Shown piece after piece: positions 26,576 to 35,228 of a DNA stretch of 64,000 bases. The DNA lies in assembly GCF_009904105.1 (NCBI RefSeq), contig NZ_JAAABJ010000595.1:1-64000 (forward strand), read 5' to 3'. The notes beneath the pieces are model-generated. The model made no database searches. It worked only from the letters and a program-made list of their open reading frames with translations, and was not told where the DNA came from. Positions within the stretch are counted from its first letter, which is position 1; each line of letters opens with the position of its first letter. Position numbers and translations under genes: made by a program. This DNA comes from Elizabethkingia argenteiflava. GTDB lineage: Bacteria; Bacteroidota; Bacteroidia; Flavobacteriales; Weeksellaceae.

Positions 26576-27262
26576 TTAATTTTTTACCAATAGTCGGAAG
26601 CCTTCTCCATGAACATTAATAATTTCTAAGCCCTCGTCTTCTTTTAAAAGTTTCCGAAGTTTAGCAATATAAACATCCATACTCCTAGCAGTGAAATAGT
26701 TTTCTTTCTTCCATATTTTTCTTAGTGCCAGATCTCTCGGCATAAAATCATTGCGATGGATACAGAGTAATTTTAGGAGCTCATTTTCTTTTGGGGATAA
26801 CTTGTACTCTTTATCATGTACCCTTAGTTGACGTAGCATAGAGTCAAAGTAAATATTGCTGATTTTAAATTGCTCTTGCTCTTCATCCTCAATAGATGAA
26901 CTTCTCTGCAGGACAGCTTTTATTTTATAGAGTAAGAGTTCTGTATCGAAAGGCTTGGTGATGTAATCATCAGCACCAATCTGATAGCCCTTTAAAATAT
27001 CTTCACGAAGGTTTTTAGCCGTTAAAAAAATTATGGGGATATTTTTATCTATTTTTTTTATTTCTTCCGCTAATGAAAAACCGTCTTTTTTGGGCATCAT
27101 CACATCGGTGATGCAGATGTCGTATTCGTTTTCAGTAAATTCTTTTAATCCTTCTTCTCCGTCAGCTGCCAGGGTTACATCAAAACTGTTAATGGTTAAA
27201 TAATCTTTTAGTACAGCTCCGAAGCTCTGGTCGTCCTCTACGAGTAATATTCTGTTGTTCAT
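26576..27262 (-). CDS. OmpR/PhoB-family response regulator
   Basis: A 228-residue two-domain regulator. The receiver has LLVEDD at residues 6-11, the phosphorylatable Asp53 in ITDVMMP, and LTAKN with the conserved Lys near 104. The C-terminal winged-helix DNA-binding domain spans about residues 130-228 (YKLSPKENELLKLL; RSMDVYIAKLRKLL; VHGEGFRLLV). It follows the histidine kinase gene by 15 bases and is surely its partner. The pair resembles the RprX/RprY type common in Bacteroidota; the signal and targets are not evident. Confidence 0.93.
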   Translation of the reverse strand: MNNRILLVEDDQSFGAVLKDYLTINSFDVTLAADGEEGLKEFTENEYDICITDVMMPKKDGFSLAEEIKKIDKNIPIIFLTAKNLREDILKGYQIGADDYITKPFDTELLLYKIKAVLQRSSSIEDEEQEQFKISNIYFDSMLRQLRVHDKEYKLSPKENELLKLLCIHRNDFMPRDLALRKIWKKENYFTARSMDVYIAKLRKLLKEDEGLEIINVHGEGFRLLVKN

Positions 27263-27277
27263 TTTGTAATGTTTTTG

Positions 27278-28825
27278 TTAGACGATTAGTGGAAGTTTTA
27301 TGGTAAAGGTACTTCCTTTTCCTTTTTGAGATTCTACAAGTATTTGTCCTTTGTGAAGCTCAATTATTTTTTTTACATAGGAGAGTCCCAGACCTTGCCC
27401 TTTTACATTATGGATATTTCCGGTTTCTTCTCGAAAAAATTTTTCAAATATTTTATTTTTATTATAGGTTTCCATACCTATACCCTTGTCTGAGATTTCA
27501 ATTATATACCAGTTGCCTTCATTTCTTGTCGTAATCTTTATTTCAGGTTTTTCTGGTGAATATTTGTTGGCATTATCTAGCAGATTAACCAAGGCATTTG
27601 AAAAATGAAATTCATCGATTTTAAAATTGTATTGATCTGCTCCAAATACTTCTGTTAATGTGCCTTCTCGATTTTCTACAATTAGTCGGAAAGAACGGCT
27701 GATTTTTTTGATCAGCTCCCTTACATTGGTCTTTTTCAGGAAGAGTTTCATCTCATTGCGTTCTAATTTGGACATGTTCAGAACGTTTTCAACCTGTTTT
27801 TTCATCCTTAGGTTTTCCTGTTTAATAAGTCCTGAATAATATTTTACCTTTTCTGGGTTGTTTGCGATTTTATCATTATTGAGAGAATCTGTCGCCACTG
27901 AAATCGTAGCGAGGGGAGTCTTGAATTCATGAGACATATTGTTGATAAAATCTGTTTTGATCTCTGAGATTTTCTTTTGTCGGCTCATATAGCTAATGGA
28001 AATCACATAGATCCCTAATATGATAAGAAGAGAGAGTATGGTCCCCACGAGCATAGGCAGGTTATTTTCCACCAAAGAATAATCTTTGGTCGGAAAGGTT
28101 AGAACTAGAGTATAGAGGGTTTTGTACTGGTTGTCAGTAAAAAGTTCAAAACTGTAGCGCTGCTTGTTTGGGAAAGCTAAAAAATTTTGGTTGGCTAGTT
28201 TGGTTGGTTTATTATTCTTATCAAATACCGCAAATCCTACTGACGTATTAATCCCTTTAAGGCTCAGCTGGCGTTTAATGAGTCTTTCTAGTTCTTTAGA
28301 GTTAATGCGTTGTTGAATAGGCATGTTGTTGGCATTGACTTTTACCAATTGGGTGAGGGTAAAGTTGTTGCTCATCAAATCCTGATTCATTTCTGAAGTT
28401 AAGGGTCGAGGAGTATTATTTTTTAACTTGATTAAGCCTTCATCTCCATATAAATTGGTAAGCTCTAGATGATCCCCTGGTGTGGGAAGCGGAATATCTT
28501 TTTTTTCGATAATATTTTTAGAGAAGACGATAAGTCTTTTATTATTTGCAGAGTCTGTTACCGACTGAATATATTGTTGTGTAGCTTGTCCAGTATGATT
28601 TTTAATGGCGTTAATAAAACTGTTTTTGTTATGAGCATAATATTTTTGAACTTCTATATCCGTCACTTTCTCTTGAATATTATCCATAGATGCGTAGACC
28701 TTGTTCGAGAAATCTTGTTCCAAAGTACGGTAATATTCCTTAAGCCAATATAATTGCATGGATACGAAAACGATAAGCGATATCGTCATAAAAATGGATA
28801 TAATAGGAATAAACTTATTATTCAT
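27278..28825 (-). CDS. Sensor histidine kinase
   Basis: A 515-residue membrane kinase. Membrane segments at about residues 7-25 and 258-280 enclose a periplasmic sensor region of some 230 residues that I do not recognise. The dimerisation box has the phosphoacceptor His in NMSHEFKTPLATIS near residue 300, and the ATPase domain shows LVNLLDNANKYSP (N box), DKGIGM (G1) and GQGLGLSYVK (G2). The first gene of the pair with the response regulator; RprX-like in layout. Confidence 0.93.
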   Translation of the reverse strand: MNNKFIPIISIFMTISLIVFVSMQLYWLKEYYRTLEQDFSNKVYASMDNIQEKVTDIEVQKYYAHNKNSFINAIKNHTGQATQQYIQSVTDSANNKRLIVFSKNIIEKKDIPLPTPGDHLELTNLYGDEGLIKLKNNTPRPLTSEMNQDLMSNNFTLTQLVKVNANNMPIQQRINSKELERLIKRQLSLKGINTSVGFAVFDKNNKPTKLANQNFLAFPNKQRYSFELFTDNQYKTLYTLVLTFPTKDYSLVENNLPMLVGTILSLLIILGIYVISISYMSRQKKISEIKTDFINNMSHEFKTPLATISVATDSLNNDKIANNPEKVKYYSGLIKQENLRMKKQVENVLNMSKLERNEMKLFLKKTNVRELIKKISRSFRLIVENREGTLTEVFGADQYNFKIDEFHFSNALVNLLDNANKYSPEKPEIKITTRNEGNWYIIEISDKGIGMETYNKNKIFEKFFREETGNIHNVKGQGLGLSYVKKIIELHKGQILVESQKGKGSTFTIKLPLIV

Positions 28826-28987
28826 TGGGCTCTCAAATATTTCTTAAAAATAGGAAATAAATTAAATTAAAGTGAAAAAAAATTGGATTAAAATGTGTTT
28901 AATTTCTTAAAAAGATGTTTTTTAACATAATATTTGGATTTTCAGGTAAGGCTTACCTAGATTCTATGATAGGAATTTAAGAATAAT

Positions 28988-29025
28988 AAAAAAAGACTGC
29001 CTCTTCTTTGAGGCAGTCTTTTTTT
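28988..29025 (-). terminator. Terminator of the peptidase operon
   Basis: AAAAAAAGACTGCCTC and GAGGCAGTCTTTTTTT form a perfect stem with a six-base loop. It overlaps the stop codon of the 114-residue gene by two bases. Confidence 0.92.
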
Positions 29026-29368
29026 ATTCGAAAAGCCCTTCATCTATAAAGTATTGAATGATCGCTTTTCTCATCAGTAGGCTCTGTTCGTTAGATTTGA
29101 GTTCGGGTACGGGCTGGAGATTTTCATACTGAGGCCAGCCTTGCTCATATCCCAAGAATTTATAATAACCATAGGGTTCTAATAAACGACATACAGCAAT
29201 ATGGATAAGATTTAGTTTATCATCTTTAGAATAAGTTTGCTGTCCGCTTCCCAATTCCTGTATTCCGATAAGAAAAAGCAGTATCTCAATAGGAGGGTTG
29301 GGTTCGGTATTGAAATTTTTCTCAAAAAAAGTTTCTACTTTTTCCCAAAGCTCTTGTTCGTTCATCAT
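29024..29368 (-). CDS. Conserved hypothetical protein, 114 residues
   Basis: An acidic, soluble protein with no signal or membrane segment. Two adjacent ATG codons (29368, 29365) may start it. Its start overlaps the stop of the S9 peptidase gene by four bases, so the two are translationally coupled. I recall similar short proteins in Flavobacteriia but know no function. Segments that stand out are IEILLFLIGIQELG near residue 28 and KAIIQYFIDEGLF at the end. Confidence 0.7.
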   Translation of the reverse strand: MMNEQELWEKVETFFEKNFNTEPNPPIEILLFLIGIQELGSGQQTYSKDDKLNLIHIAVCRLLEPYGYYKFLGYEQGWPQYENLQPVPELKSNEQSLLMRKAIIQYFIDEGLFE

Positions 29369-31434
29369 GGCATAGAGGTTTTAGATTTAACTTCTATTTT
29401 ATTTTCTAGCTTAAGAAGAAATGCATATTCAAAAGCATCGTCTTTCAGAGATTCAAATCTCCCTGAGGCTCCGCCGTGCCCCGAAGTCATATCTGTTTTC
29501 AGGAGTAATAAGTTATTGTCTGTCTTTAGATCGCGTAACTTTGCTGTCCATTTTGCAGGTTCCCAATATTGTACCTGGGAGTCATGGAATCCGGTAGTAA
29601 TTAAAATATGAGGATAATCTTTTTCTTCTATATTATCATAAGGAGAGTAGGACTTCATATAGTGGTAATATACAGCATCATTCGGATTTCCCCACTCGTC
29701 ATATTCTCCTGTAGTGAGCGGGATATTTTCGTCTAACATGGTAGTAACTACATCTACAAATGGAACCTGAGCAATCACTCCCTTAAAGAGCTTGGGTTCC
29801 ATATTGATAACAGCGCCTATCAGCAGGCCTCCGGCACTTCCCCCCATGGCATAAAGATGCTCAGAAGAGGTGTAGTGCTCTTCAATTAAAAATTTGGAGG
29901 CGTCTATAAAATCGAAGAAAGTGTTCTTTTTAGAGAGCATTTTCCCTGCTTCGTACCATTCTCTTCCCAGATACTCTCCTCCTCGGATATGGGCGATAGC
30001 GTAGATAAACCCTCTTTCGAGTAAGGAGAGTCGTATATTGGAAAAGGTAGCATCTACAGTATGTCCATAGCTCCCATAACCATAGAGTAAGAGGGGAGTG
30101 TTTTTACTTTTAGGGGTATTTTTATGATATACAATAGAAATTGGGATTTGTTGTCCATCTCTTGCGGGAGCCCAGATTCTTTCCGAAATATAGTCTTCTG
30201 GTTTAAAGTATCCTCCCAGTACTTCTTGTTGTTTTAAAATTTTAGTAGAGCCCGTTCTCATATTGTACTCGTAAATGATGGAGGGACGGGTGAGGGAAGT
30301 GTAGCCATAACGCAATACTTCCGAATTGAAATCTAGGTTGATACTAATATAGGCGGTGTAGGTAGGGTCTTGAAAATCAATGCTATTGTACACTCCGGTT
30401 GTCCAGTTTCGAATGTTAATCTTTAAGAGTCCTTTTTCTCGTTCTTCTATAACCAAATAATCGTTGAAGATTTCAAAGCCTTCCAGTAAAACCCCTTCAC
30501 GGTGGGGAACTACCTCTGTCCAGTTTTCTTTAAGGGTTTGCTCAATGGGAGTCTTGACAAGTTTGAAGTTGGTGGCGCCTCCGGCATTTGTAATGATATA
30601 AAAATCGGTTTCAAAATGCTCCACAGAATACTCAAGATAGGGCTCTCGCGGCTGAATAATCTGCCATTGGGCAAAAACATTGTCGGCAGGAATAAAGCGC
30701 ATCTCGTCTGAAATAGTACTGGAGCTTGAGATGATAATATATTGAGATGATTTCGTTTTGAATACATTTACGTCGAAAGTATCATCTTTCTCATGGTACA
30801 CTAGGACGTCTTCTTGGGCTGAGGTACCTATTTTATGTCTGTATATTTGAAAGGCTCGCAGGTTTTTATTCTTTCGGATATAGAAAACATATTGGTTGTC
30901 CGAGGACCACACGGCTTTTCCTGTTGTATTTTCTATTCTGTCTTTCAGGATTTCTCCCGTTTCTATATCTTTAAAGTATATCGTATAGATTCTTCGACTT
31001 AAGCTATCATAAGAATAAGCTGCTGTTTTATTGTCTTCACTGATGCTAAGGCTTCCAATTTCGAAAAACTCCAATCCATCTGCCAGAAGATTGGAGTTCA
31101 GAATGATTTCTTCATCAGCATCTAAAGTTTGATGCTTTCTGCAGAAGATAGGATATTCCTTTCCTTCCTCATACCGAACAATGTACCAGTAGTCGTTAAA
31201 AAAATAAGGTAAAGAGGTGTCATCTTTTTTATAGCGCGATTTCATCTCTTCATACAGCAGATTTTGAAGCTCTTCAGTATCTTTCATAATATCAGCTGTA
31301 TAGCGGTTTTCCTCTTCTAGATATTGTATGACTTCTGGCTTTTTTCTTTCGTTGAGCCAATAATAAGGATCTAATCTCTCGTCTCCGTGTTTAAGGAGAA
31401 TATGATTTATTTTATTTGCTTGGGGTCTTTTCAT
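29365..31434 (-). CDS. S9-family oligopeptidase (oligopeptidase B-like)
   Basis: A 689-residue prolyl-oligopeptidase-family serine peptidase, probably cytoplasmic since no signal is visible. The N-terminal two thirds are the beta-propeller (for example KAVWSSDNQYVFYIRKNKN), and the C-terminal alpha/beta-hydrolase domain carries GGSAGGLLIGA (nucleophile Ser near 533), an Asp region TGFHDSQVQYWEPAKW and the His in GHGGASGRF near 656. The spacing is that of oligopeptidase B (PtrB), which cleaves after Arg and Lys in short peptides; specificity is inferred from family only. Coupled to the 114-residue gene. Confidence 0.92.
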   Translation of the reverse strand: MKRPQANKINHILLKHGDERLDPYYWLNERKKPEVIQYLEEENRYTADIMKDTEELQNLLYEEMKSRYKKDDTSLPYFFNDYWYIVRYEEGKEYPIFCRKHQTLDADEEIILNSNLLADGLEFFEIGSLSISEDNKTAAYSYDSLSRRIYTIYFKDIETGEILKDRIENTTGKAVWSSDNQYVFYIRKNKNLRAFQIYRHKIGTSAQEDVLVYHEKDDTFDVNVFKTKSSQYIIISSSSTISDEMRFIPADNVFAQWQIIQPREPYLEYSVEHFETDFYIITNAGGATNFKLVKTPIEQTLKENWTEVVPHREGVLLEGFEIFNDYLVIEEREKGLLKINIRNWTTGVYNSIDFQDPTYTAYISINLDFNSEVLRYGYTSLTRPSIIYEYNMRTGSTKILKQQEVLGGYFKPEDYISERIWAPARDGQQIPISIVYHKNTPKSKNTPLLLYGYGSYGHTVDATFSNIRLSLLERGFIYAIAHIRGGEYLGREWYEAGKMLSKKNTFFDFIDASKFLIEEHYTSSEHLYAMGGSAGGLLIGAVINMEPKLFKGVIAQVPFVDVVTTMLDENIPLTTGEYDEWGNPNDAVYYHYMKSYSPYDNIEEKDYPHILITTGFHDSQVQYWEPAKWTAKLRDLKTDNNLLLLKTDMTSGHGGASGRFESLKDDAFEYAFLLKLENKIEVKSKTSMP

Positions 31435-31470
31435 ATAAGGTAAGCTGAATAATATGCGGATTAAAATTAA

Positions 31471-31510
31471 ATAAAAAAGCCATCATAACCTCAATAGGCT
31501 GATGGCTTTA
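31471..31510 (-). terminator. Terminator of the DUF4271-hemD operon
   Basis: AAAGCCATC and GATGGCTTT pair across a 16-base centre that can fold further (ACCT with AGG). Read leftward it ends in a T run. It lies just after the hemD stop and before the S9 peptidase start. Confidence 0.8.
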
Positions 31511-31527
31511 CTATTCGTTAAGCAAAG

Positions 31528-32271
31528 TTATTTGTTATTTGCTGTGATAAATCTTTCCAAGGCCATCGTCATAGATGGGGATTCTTTTGTGGGAGCCATG
31601 AGGTCTACATGAAGACCTAGTTCTTCGGCGGCTTGTTGAGTCGTTAGCCCGAAGACACCAATCTTGGTGTTTTCCTGTTTAAAATCAGGGAAGTTCTCAA
31701 ATAGAGATCGGACTCCCTGAGGACTAAAAAATATAATCAGGTCATAGGTGTCAATGCTCATATCTTTCAGATCGCTACACACTGTTCTGTACATAATGGC
31801 TCTTTTCCATTCCACTCCGACTTCATTTAGCACCTTAGGAAGGTCTTCAGTAAAGACGTCAGAGGAAGGAAGAAGATAGTTTTCAGTATGATGTTTCTTT
31901 AAGAGAGGTAAAAGATCTTTGGCTGTCTTTCCACCGAAGCTAATTTTTCTCTTCCTGTAAACAATGTGTTTCTGCAGGTAATTGGCTATAGCTTCAGACT
32001 GGCATATATAGCGCATGGTATCTGGAACAGCAAAACGCATTTCTTCTGCCAGACGGAAATAGTGGTCAATAGCATTTTTGCTGGTAAAAATAATACCAGT
32101 ATACTGGCTAAGATCAATTTTTTGCGCCCGAAGTTCTTTAGCATCAGCACCCTCTACATGTATGAAGGGCCTGAAGTCAATCTTTACCTTAGCCTTCTTA
32201 ACTATCTCGCCGTAAGGTGAAGTAGCTAAATTAGGAGCCGGTTGAGAGACGAGAATCGATTTAATTTTCAT
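31528..32271 (-). CDS. hemD: Uroporphyrinogen-III synthase
   Basis: HemD closes and inverts the linear tetrapyrrole hydroxymethylbilane to give uroporphyrinogen III, a step towards haem. The 247-residue product shows the two-domain HemD pattern, poorly conserved as usual: IIFTSKNAIDHYF near residue 60, LPSSDVFTEDLP near 135 and LIIFFSPQGVRSLF near 178. The ATG at 32271 is used; the TTG before it adds one residue. It follows the DUF4271 gene by 18 bases, an arrangement frequent in Flavobacteriia. Confidence 0.9.
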   Translation of the reverse strand: MKIKSILVSQPAPNLATSPYGEIVKKAKVKIDFRPFIHVEGADAKELRAQKIDLSQYTGIIFTSKNAIDHYFRLAEEMRFAVPDTMRYICQSEAIANYLQKHIVYRKRKISFGGKTAKDLLPLLKKHHTENYLLPSSDVFTEDLPKVLNEVGVEWKRAIMYRTVCSDLKDMSIDTYDLIIFFSPQGVRSLFENFPDFKQENTKIGVFGLTTQQAAEELGLHVDLMAPTKESPSMTMALERFITANNK

Positions 32272-32289
32272 CAATTTATTTTTAAATGA

Positions 32290-32934
32290 CTAAAAAAATA
32301 AAAATTTCCATATTGCCAAATGGGGTAAGATTTGGAGTGTGCAAATATACAAAAATTTATAATACCATTCCTGCGGAAGGGTAGGACTGGCGCTAAAAAG
32401 TAAAAAAGCTATCTTGCATAGCATAATACAAATTAAGATAAAAATGTAATACTCTAAGGCTTGAAAGCGATTGATAGGAAAAAAATAAAGTGCAATTGTC
32501 ATCGCACAAAACAAGATAGTGATGACTCTGAAAAATTTTCCGAGATTAAACATATAGGATTTCCAGCGTTGCATGTTACCAGAGCAAGTGAAAAATAGAT
32601 AAGAAAATAGATATTTTCCACTATAGAGTACCAGATAACTCACAAAAGTAAAACCAAATTTATTTAAAGAATAACCATTTAAGTGTAAATTTTCTGTAAT
32701 GAACTTCGGTACGATAGGAATATATTGTGAAAGTAGAATAGAGAGGATAAAGATATAGATGAAACTTGATAAAATGCAGCTAATACCCACATTATTACTC
32801 TCTTCTAGGGAAAGTTGTAAGTCCTCTATAAAAGAAACTTCTTTATTCAGTATCTTAGATGAGATGATGTAGAGGATAATAATCCCTATGATACTGTAAA
32901 TTATCCAATCATTGTTTTCTATAACTCTAATCAA
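32290..32934 (-). CDS. DUF4271 membrane protein
   Basis: A 214-residue protein with about five or six hydrophobic segments (for instance residues 10-28, 50-70, 95-115, 135-155, 165-185) and the pattern of DUF4271, a Bacteroidota family of unknown function usually next to hemD. The only reasonable start is the TTG at 32934 (reading MIRVIENNDWII), since the next Met lies far inside; alignment with relatives would confirm it. Confidence 0.8.
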   Translation of the reverse strand: MIRVIENNDWIIYSIIGIIILYIISSKILNKEVSFIEDLQLSLEESNNVGISCILSSFIYIFILSILLSQYIPIVPKFITENLHLNGYSLNKFGFTFVSYLVLYSGKYLFSYLFFTCSGNMQRWKSYMFNLGKFFRVITILFCAMTIALYFFPINRFQALEYYIFILICIMLCKIAFLLFSASPTLPQEWYYKFLYICTLQILPHLAIWKFLFF

Positions 32935-32998
32935 TGGAAATTTTTATTGCAAAATAAACACATTATATTCTCTTAACAAAATTTAGTTTAGAATAACT

Positions 32999-33006
32999 TA
33001 TCTTTG
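32999..33006 (+). promoter_or_regulatory. -7 box for the glycosyltransferase operon
   Basis: TATCTTTG matches TAnnTTTG and lies 12 bases before the ATG at 33019. Its TTG at 33004 is a false in-frame start. Confidence 0.6.
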
Positions 33007-33018
33007 TCCTCAATTTAT

Positions 33019-33735
33019 ATGAAAAAATTAGTTGTTATCCCTACTTTCAATGAGAAAGAGAATATTGCTGATATCATAAAAGCTGTAATAGGATTAGGGC
33101 AGGATTTCCATATTCTAGTGGTAGATGATTCATCTCCAGATGGTACATCCCGTATCGTGGAAGATCTGAAATTAGAACACCCCAATGAGGTTTTTCTGTG
33201 TATAAGGAAATTAAAGGAGGGCTTGGGGAAAGCTTATCTTGAAGGTTTTAGCTGGGCTTTAGCAAGTGGTTATGATTATATCTTTGAGATGGATGCCGAC
33301 TTTTCACACAATCCTCAGGATCTGCCACGATTATACGAAGCTTGTCAAAGGGCTGATATGGTAATCGGTTCGCGCTACTCTAAAGGTGTAAATGTGGTAA
33401 ACTGGCCTATGGGCAGAGTACTGATTTCTTATTTAGCTTCTAAATATGTGCGGTTTTTGTTGAGGATCCCTATTCATGATACTACAGCTGGTTTTGTATG
33501 TTTTTCCAGAAAAGTATTAGAAGACATAGAGTTGGATAAGGTTAGATTAAAAGGTTATGGATTTCAGATAGAAATGAAATTTAGGGCTTACAAAAAAGGA
33601 TTCAAGATAGAAGAACTGCCGATTGTTTTTACCGATCGCACAAGAGGGGAATCTAAAATGAGTGTTAATATTTTTCAGGAAGCATTGTTTGGAGTACTCA
33701 GCCTGAAGTGGAAAAGCTTAATGAATAGATTATGA
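33019..33735 (+). CDS. Polyprenol-phosphate mannosyltransferase-type glycosyltransferase
   Basis: A 238-residue GT2 glycosyltransferase of the dolichol-phosphate mannose synthase (Dpm1) type, which moves a sugar from a nucleotide donor to a polyprenyl phosphate at the inner face of the membrane. Seen are VIPTFNEKENI at the N-terminus, VVDDSSPDGTS with the first acidic motif, EMDADFSHNPQDLP with the metal-binding DAD, and IGSRYSKG. There is no C-terminal membrane domain, so it relies on peripheral binding. It overlaps the DUF4296 gene by four bases (ATGA), and heads the run through tgt and LptF/G. Confidence 0.92.
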   Translation: MKKLVVIPTFNEKENIADIIKAVIGLGQDFHILVVDDSSPDGTSRIVEDLKLEHPNEVFLCIRKLKEGLGKAYLEGFSWALASGYDYIFEMDADFSHNPQDLPRLYEACQRADMVIGSRYSKGVNVVNWPMGRVLISYLASKYVRFLLRIPIHDTTAGFVCFSRKVLEDIELDKVRLKGYGFQIEMKFRAYKKGFKIEELPIVFTDRTRGESKMSVNIFQEALFGVLSLKWKSLMNRL

Positions 33736-34085
33736 AACCGGTGATTGTCTATCTATGCCTCATATGCCTTTTAGCATGTTCAAATGTAGAAGAACCTAAA
33801 AATCTCATCTCAAAGGAGGAGATGTCCTCCATATTTGTAGATATGGCTATCTATGAGGGAACATTCAATATTAATCCCCAAGCTGATATCAAAGGGGTAA
33901 GCAAATATATTCTACAAGAGCATAAGATATCAGGAGAGCGCTTTTTGACGAGTTATAATTATTATTTAATTCAGAAGGAACTGCCGGCTATCTTTGATAA
34001 AGCTGAGGAGAAATTAATGCAGAAAGATCCTAAACTAAAAGCATACATTGAAAAGAAAAATAAAGAAACAAAAGTTTCCAAATAG
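33732..34085 (+). CDS. DUF4296 lipoprotein
   Basis: A 117-residue protein with a short lipobox signal (LICLLACSN, Cys at about residue 16) and the helical, charged pattern of DUF4296 (LISKEEMSSIFVDMAIYEG; HKISGERFLTSYNYYL). The family is confined to Bacteroidota, its function is unknown, and it is regularly found between this glycosyltransferase and tgt. Translationally coupled to the gene before it. Confidence 0.85.
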   Translation: MKPVIVYLCLICLLACSNVEEPKNLISKEEMSSIFVDMAIYEGTFNINPQADIKGVSKYILQEHKISGERFLTSYNYYLIQKELPAIFDKAEEKLMQKDPKLKAYIEKKNKETKVSK

Positions 34086-34088
34086 TAT

Positions 34089-35225
34089 ATGAAGAAGTTT
34101 TTTGAAGTAGAAAAGTTTTCAGCCCAGGGAAAAGCCAGGGCGGGTATTATGACTACAGACCATGGAAGTATACATACGCCTATTTTTATGCCAGTGGGGA
34201 CTGTGGCCAGTGTTAAAACAGTTCACCAAAGGGAGCTGAGTGAAGATATTAAAGCTCAGATTATTTTAGGAAATACCTATCATCTCTATCTGCGCCCAGG
34301 AATGGAGGTAATGCAGCAGGCTGGCGGCTTGCATAAATTTATGAATTGGAAGGCTCCGATACTTACAGATAGTGGTGGTTTTCAGGTCTTCTCTCTAGCT
34401 TCAAGCCGTAAAATGAGTGAGGAGGGTGTGAAGTTTAAGTCCCATATTGATGGGAGTTATCATTTTATTTCTCCTGAAATTTCGATGGAGATACAACGGA
34501 AAATAGGCGCGGATATCTTTATGGCATTTGATGAGTGTACGCCTTATCCCTGTGAATACAATCATGCCAAACGCTCCATGGAGCTTACCCACCGCTGGTT
34601 GAAAAGATGTGTTTCGTGGAACGAAAATAATCCCGAATACTATGAACATACTCAAAGATTGTTTCCTATCGTACAAGGCTCCGTGTATTCTGATTTAAGA
34701 AAGATTTCAGCTGAAATCATTTCCGAAGTAGGCGCCCAAGGAAATGCTATAGGAGGGCTCTCTGTGGGAGAACCTGAGGAAGAAATGTACAGGATAACAG
34801 ATGAAGTGACGGATATTCTTCCTAAAAATAAGCCCCGATATTTGATGGGGGTGGGGACACCCTGGAATATTTTGGAATCCATTGGGCATGGAATCGATAT
34901 GATGGATTGTGTTATGCCTACGCGGAATGCCAGAAATGGAATGCTCTTTACATGGAATGGAGTGGTCAACATTAAAAACGAAAAATGGAAAAAAGATTTT
35001 TCGCCTTTAGATGAATTTGGAACCTCATATGTTGATAGAGAATATTCTAAAGCCTATGTGCGCCATCTTTTTTCTGCACGGGAATATTTGGGTAAGCAGA
35101 TTACCTCTATTCATAATCTAGCTTTTTATTTAGATTTGGTAAAAGCGGCGAGAGAACATATCTTAGCTGGAGATTTCTATGAATGGAAAAATAGCGTAAT
35201 ACCTCAATTAAAAAACAGACTATAG
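34089..35225 (+). CDS. tgt: Queuine/preQ1 tRNA-ribosyltransferase, zinc cysteines absent
   Basis: Tgt exchanges guanine at the wobble position of tRNAs with GUN anticodons for preQ1, leading to queuosine. The 378-residue TIM-barrel protein has GNTYHLYLRPG near residue 60, LTDSGGFQVFSL near 92, GGLSVGEP near 222 and MMDCVMPTRNARNG near 272, which includes the nucleophilic Asp. The usual C-terminal zinc site CxCxxC is missing: the matching stretch reads DEFGTSYVDREYSKAY, while the later His in TSIHNLAFY remains. I believe this loss is shared by other Flavobacteriia rather than a defect. Confidence 0.95.
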   Translation: MKKFFEVEKFSAQGKARAGIMTTDHGSIHTPIFMPVGTVASVKTVHQRELSEDIKAQIILGNTYHLYLRPGMEVMQQAGGLHKFMNWKAPILTDSGGFQVFSLASSRKMSEEGVKFKSHIDGSYHFISPEISMEIQRKIGADIFMAFDECTPYPCEYNHAKRSMELTHRWLKRCVSWNENNPEYYEHTQRLFPIVQGSVYSDLRKISAEIISEVGAQGNAIGGLSVGEPEEEMYRITDEVTDILPKNKPRYLMGVGTPWNILESIGHGIDMMDCVMPTRNARNGMLFTWNGVVNIKNEKWKKDFSPLDEFGTSYVDREYSKAYVRHLFSAREYLGKQITSIHNLAFYLDLVKAAREHILAGDFYEWKNSVIPQLKNRL

Positions 35226-35228
35226 CCT

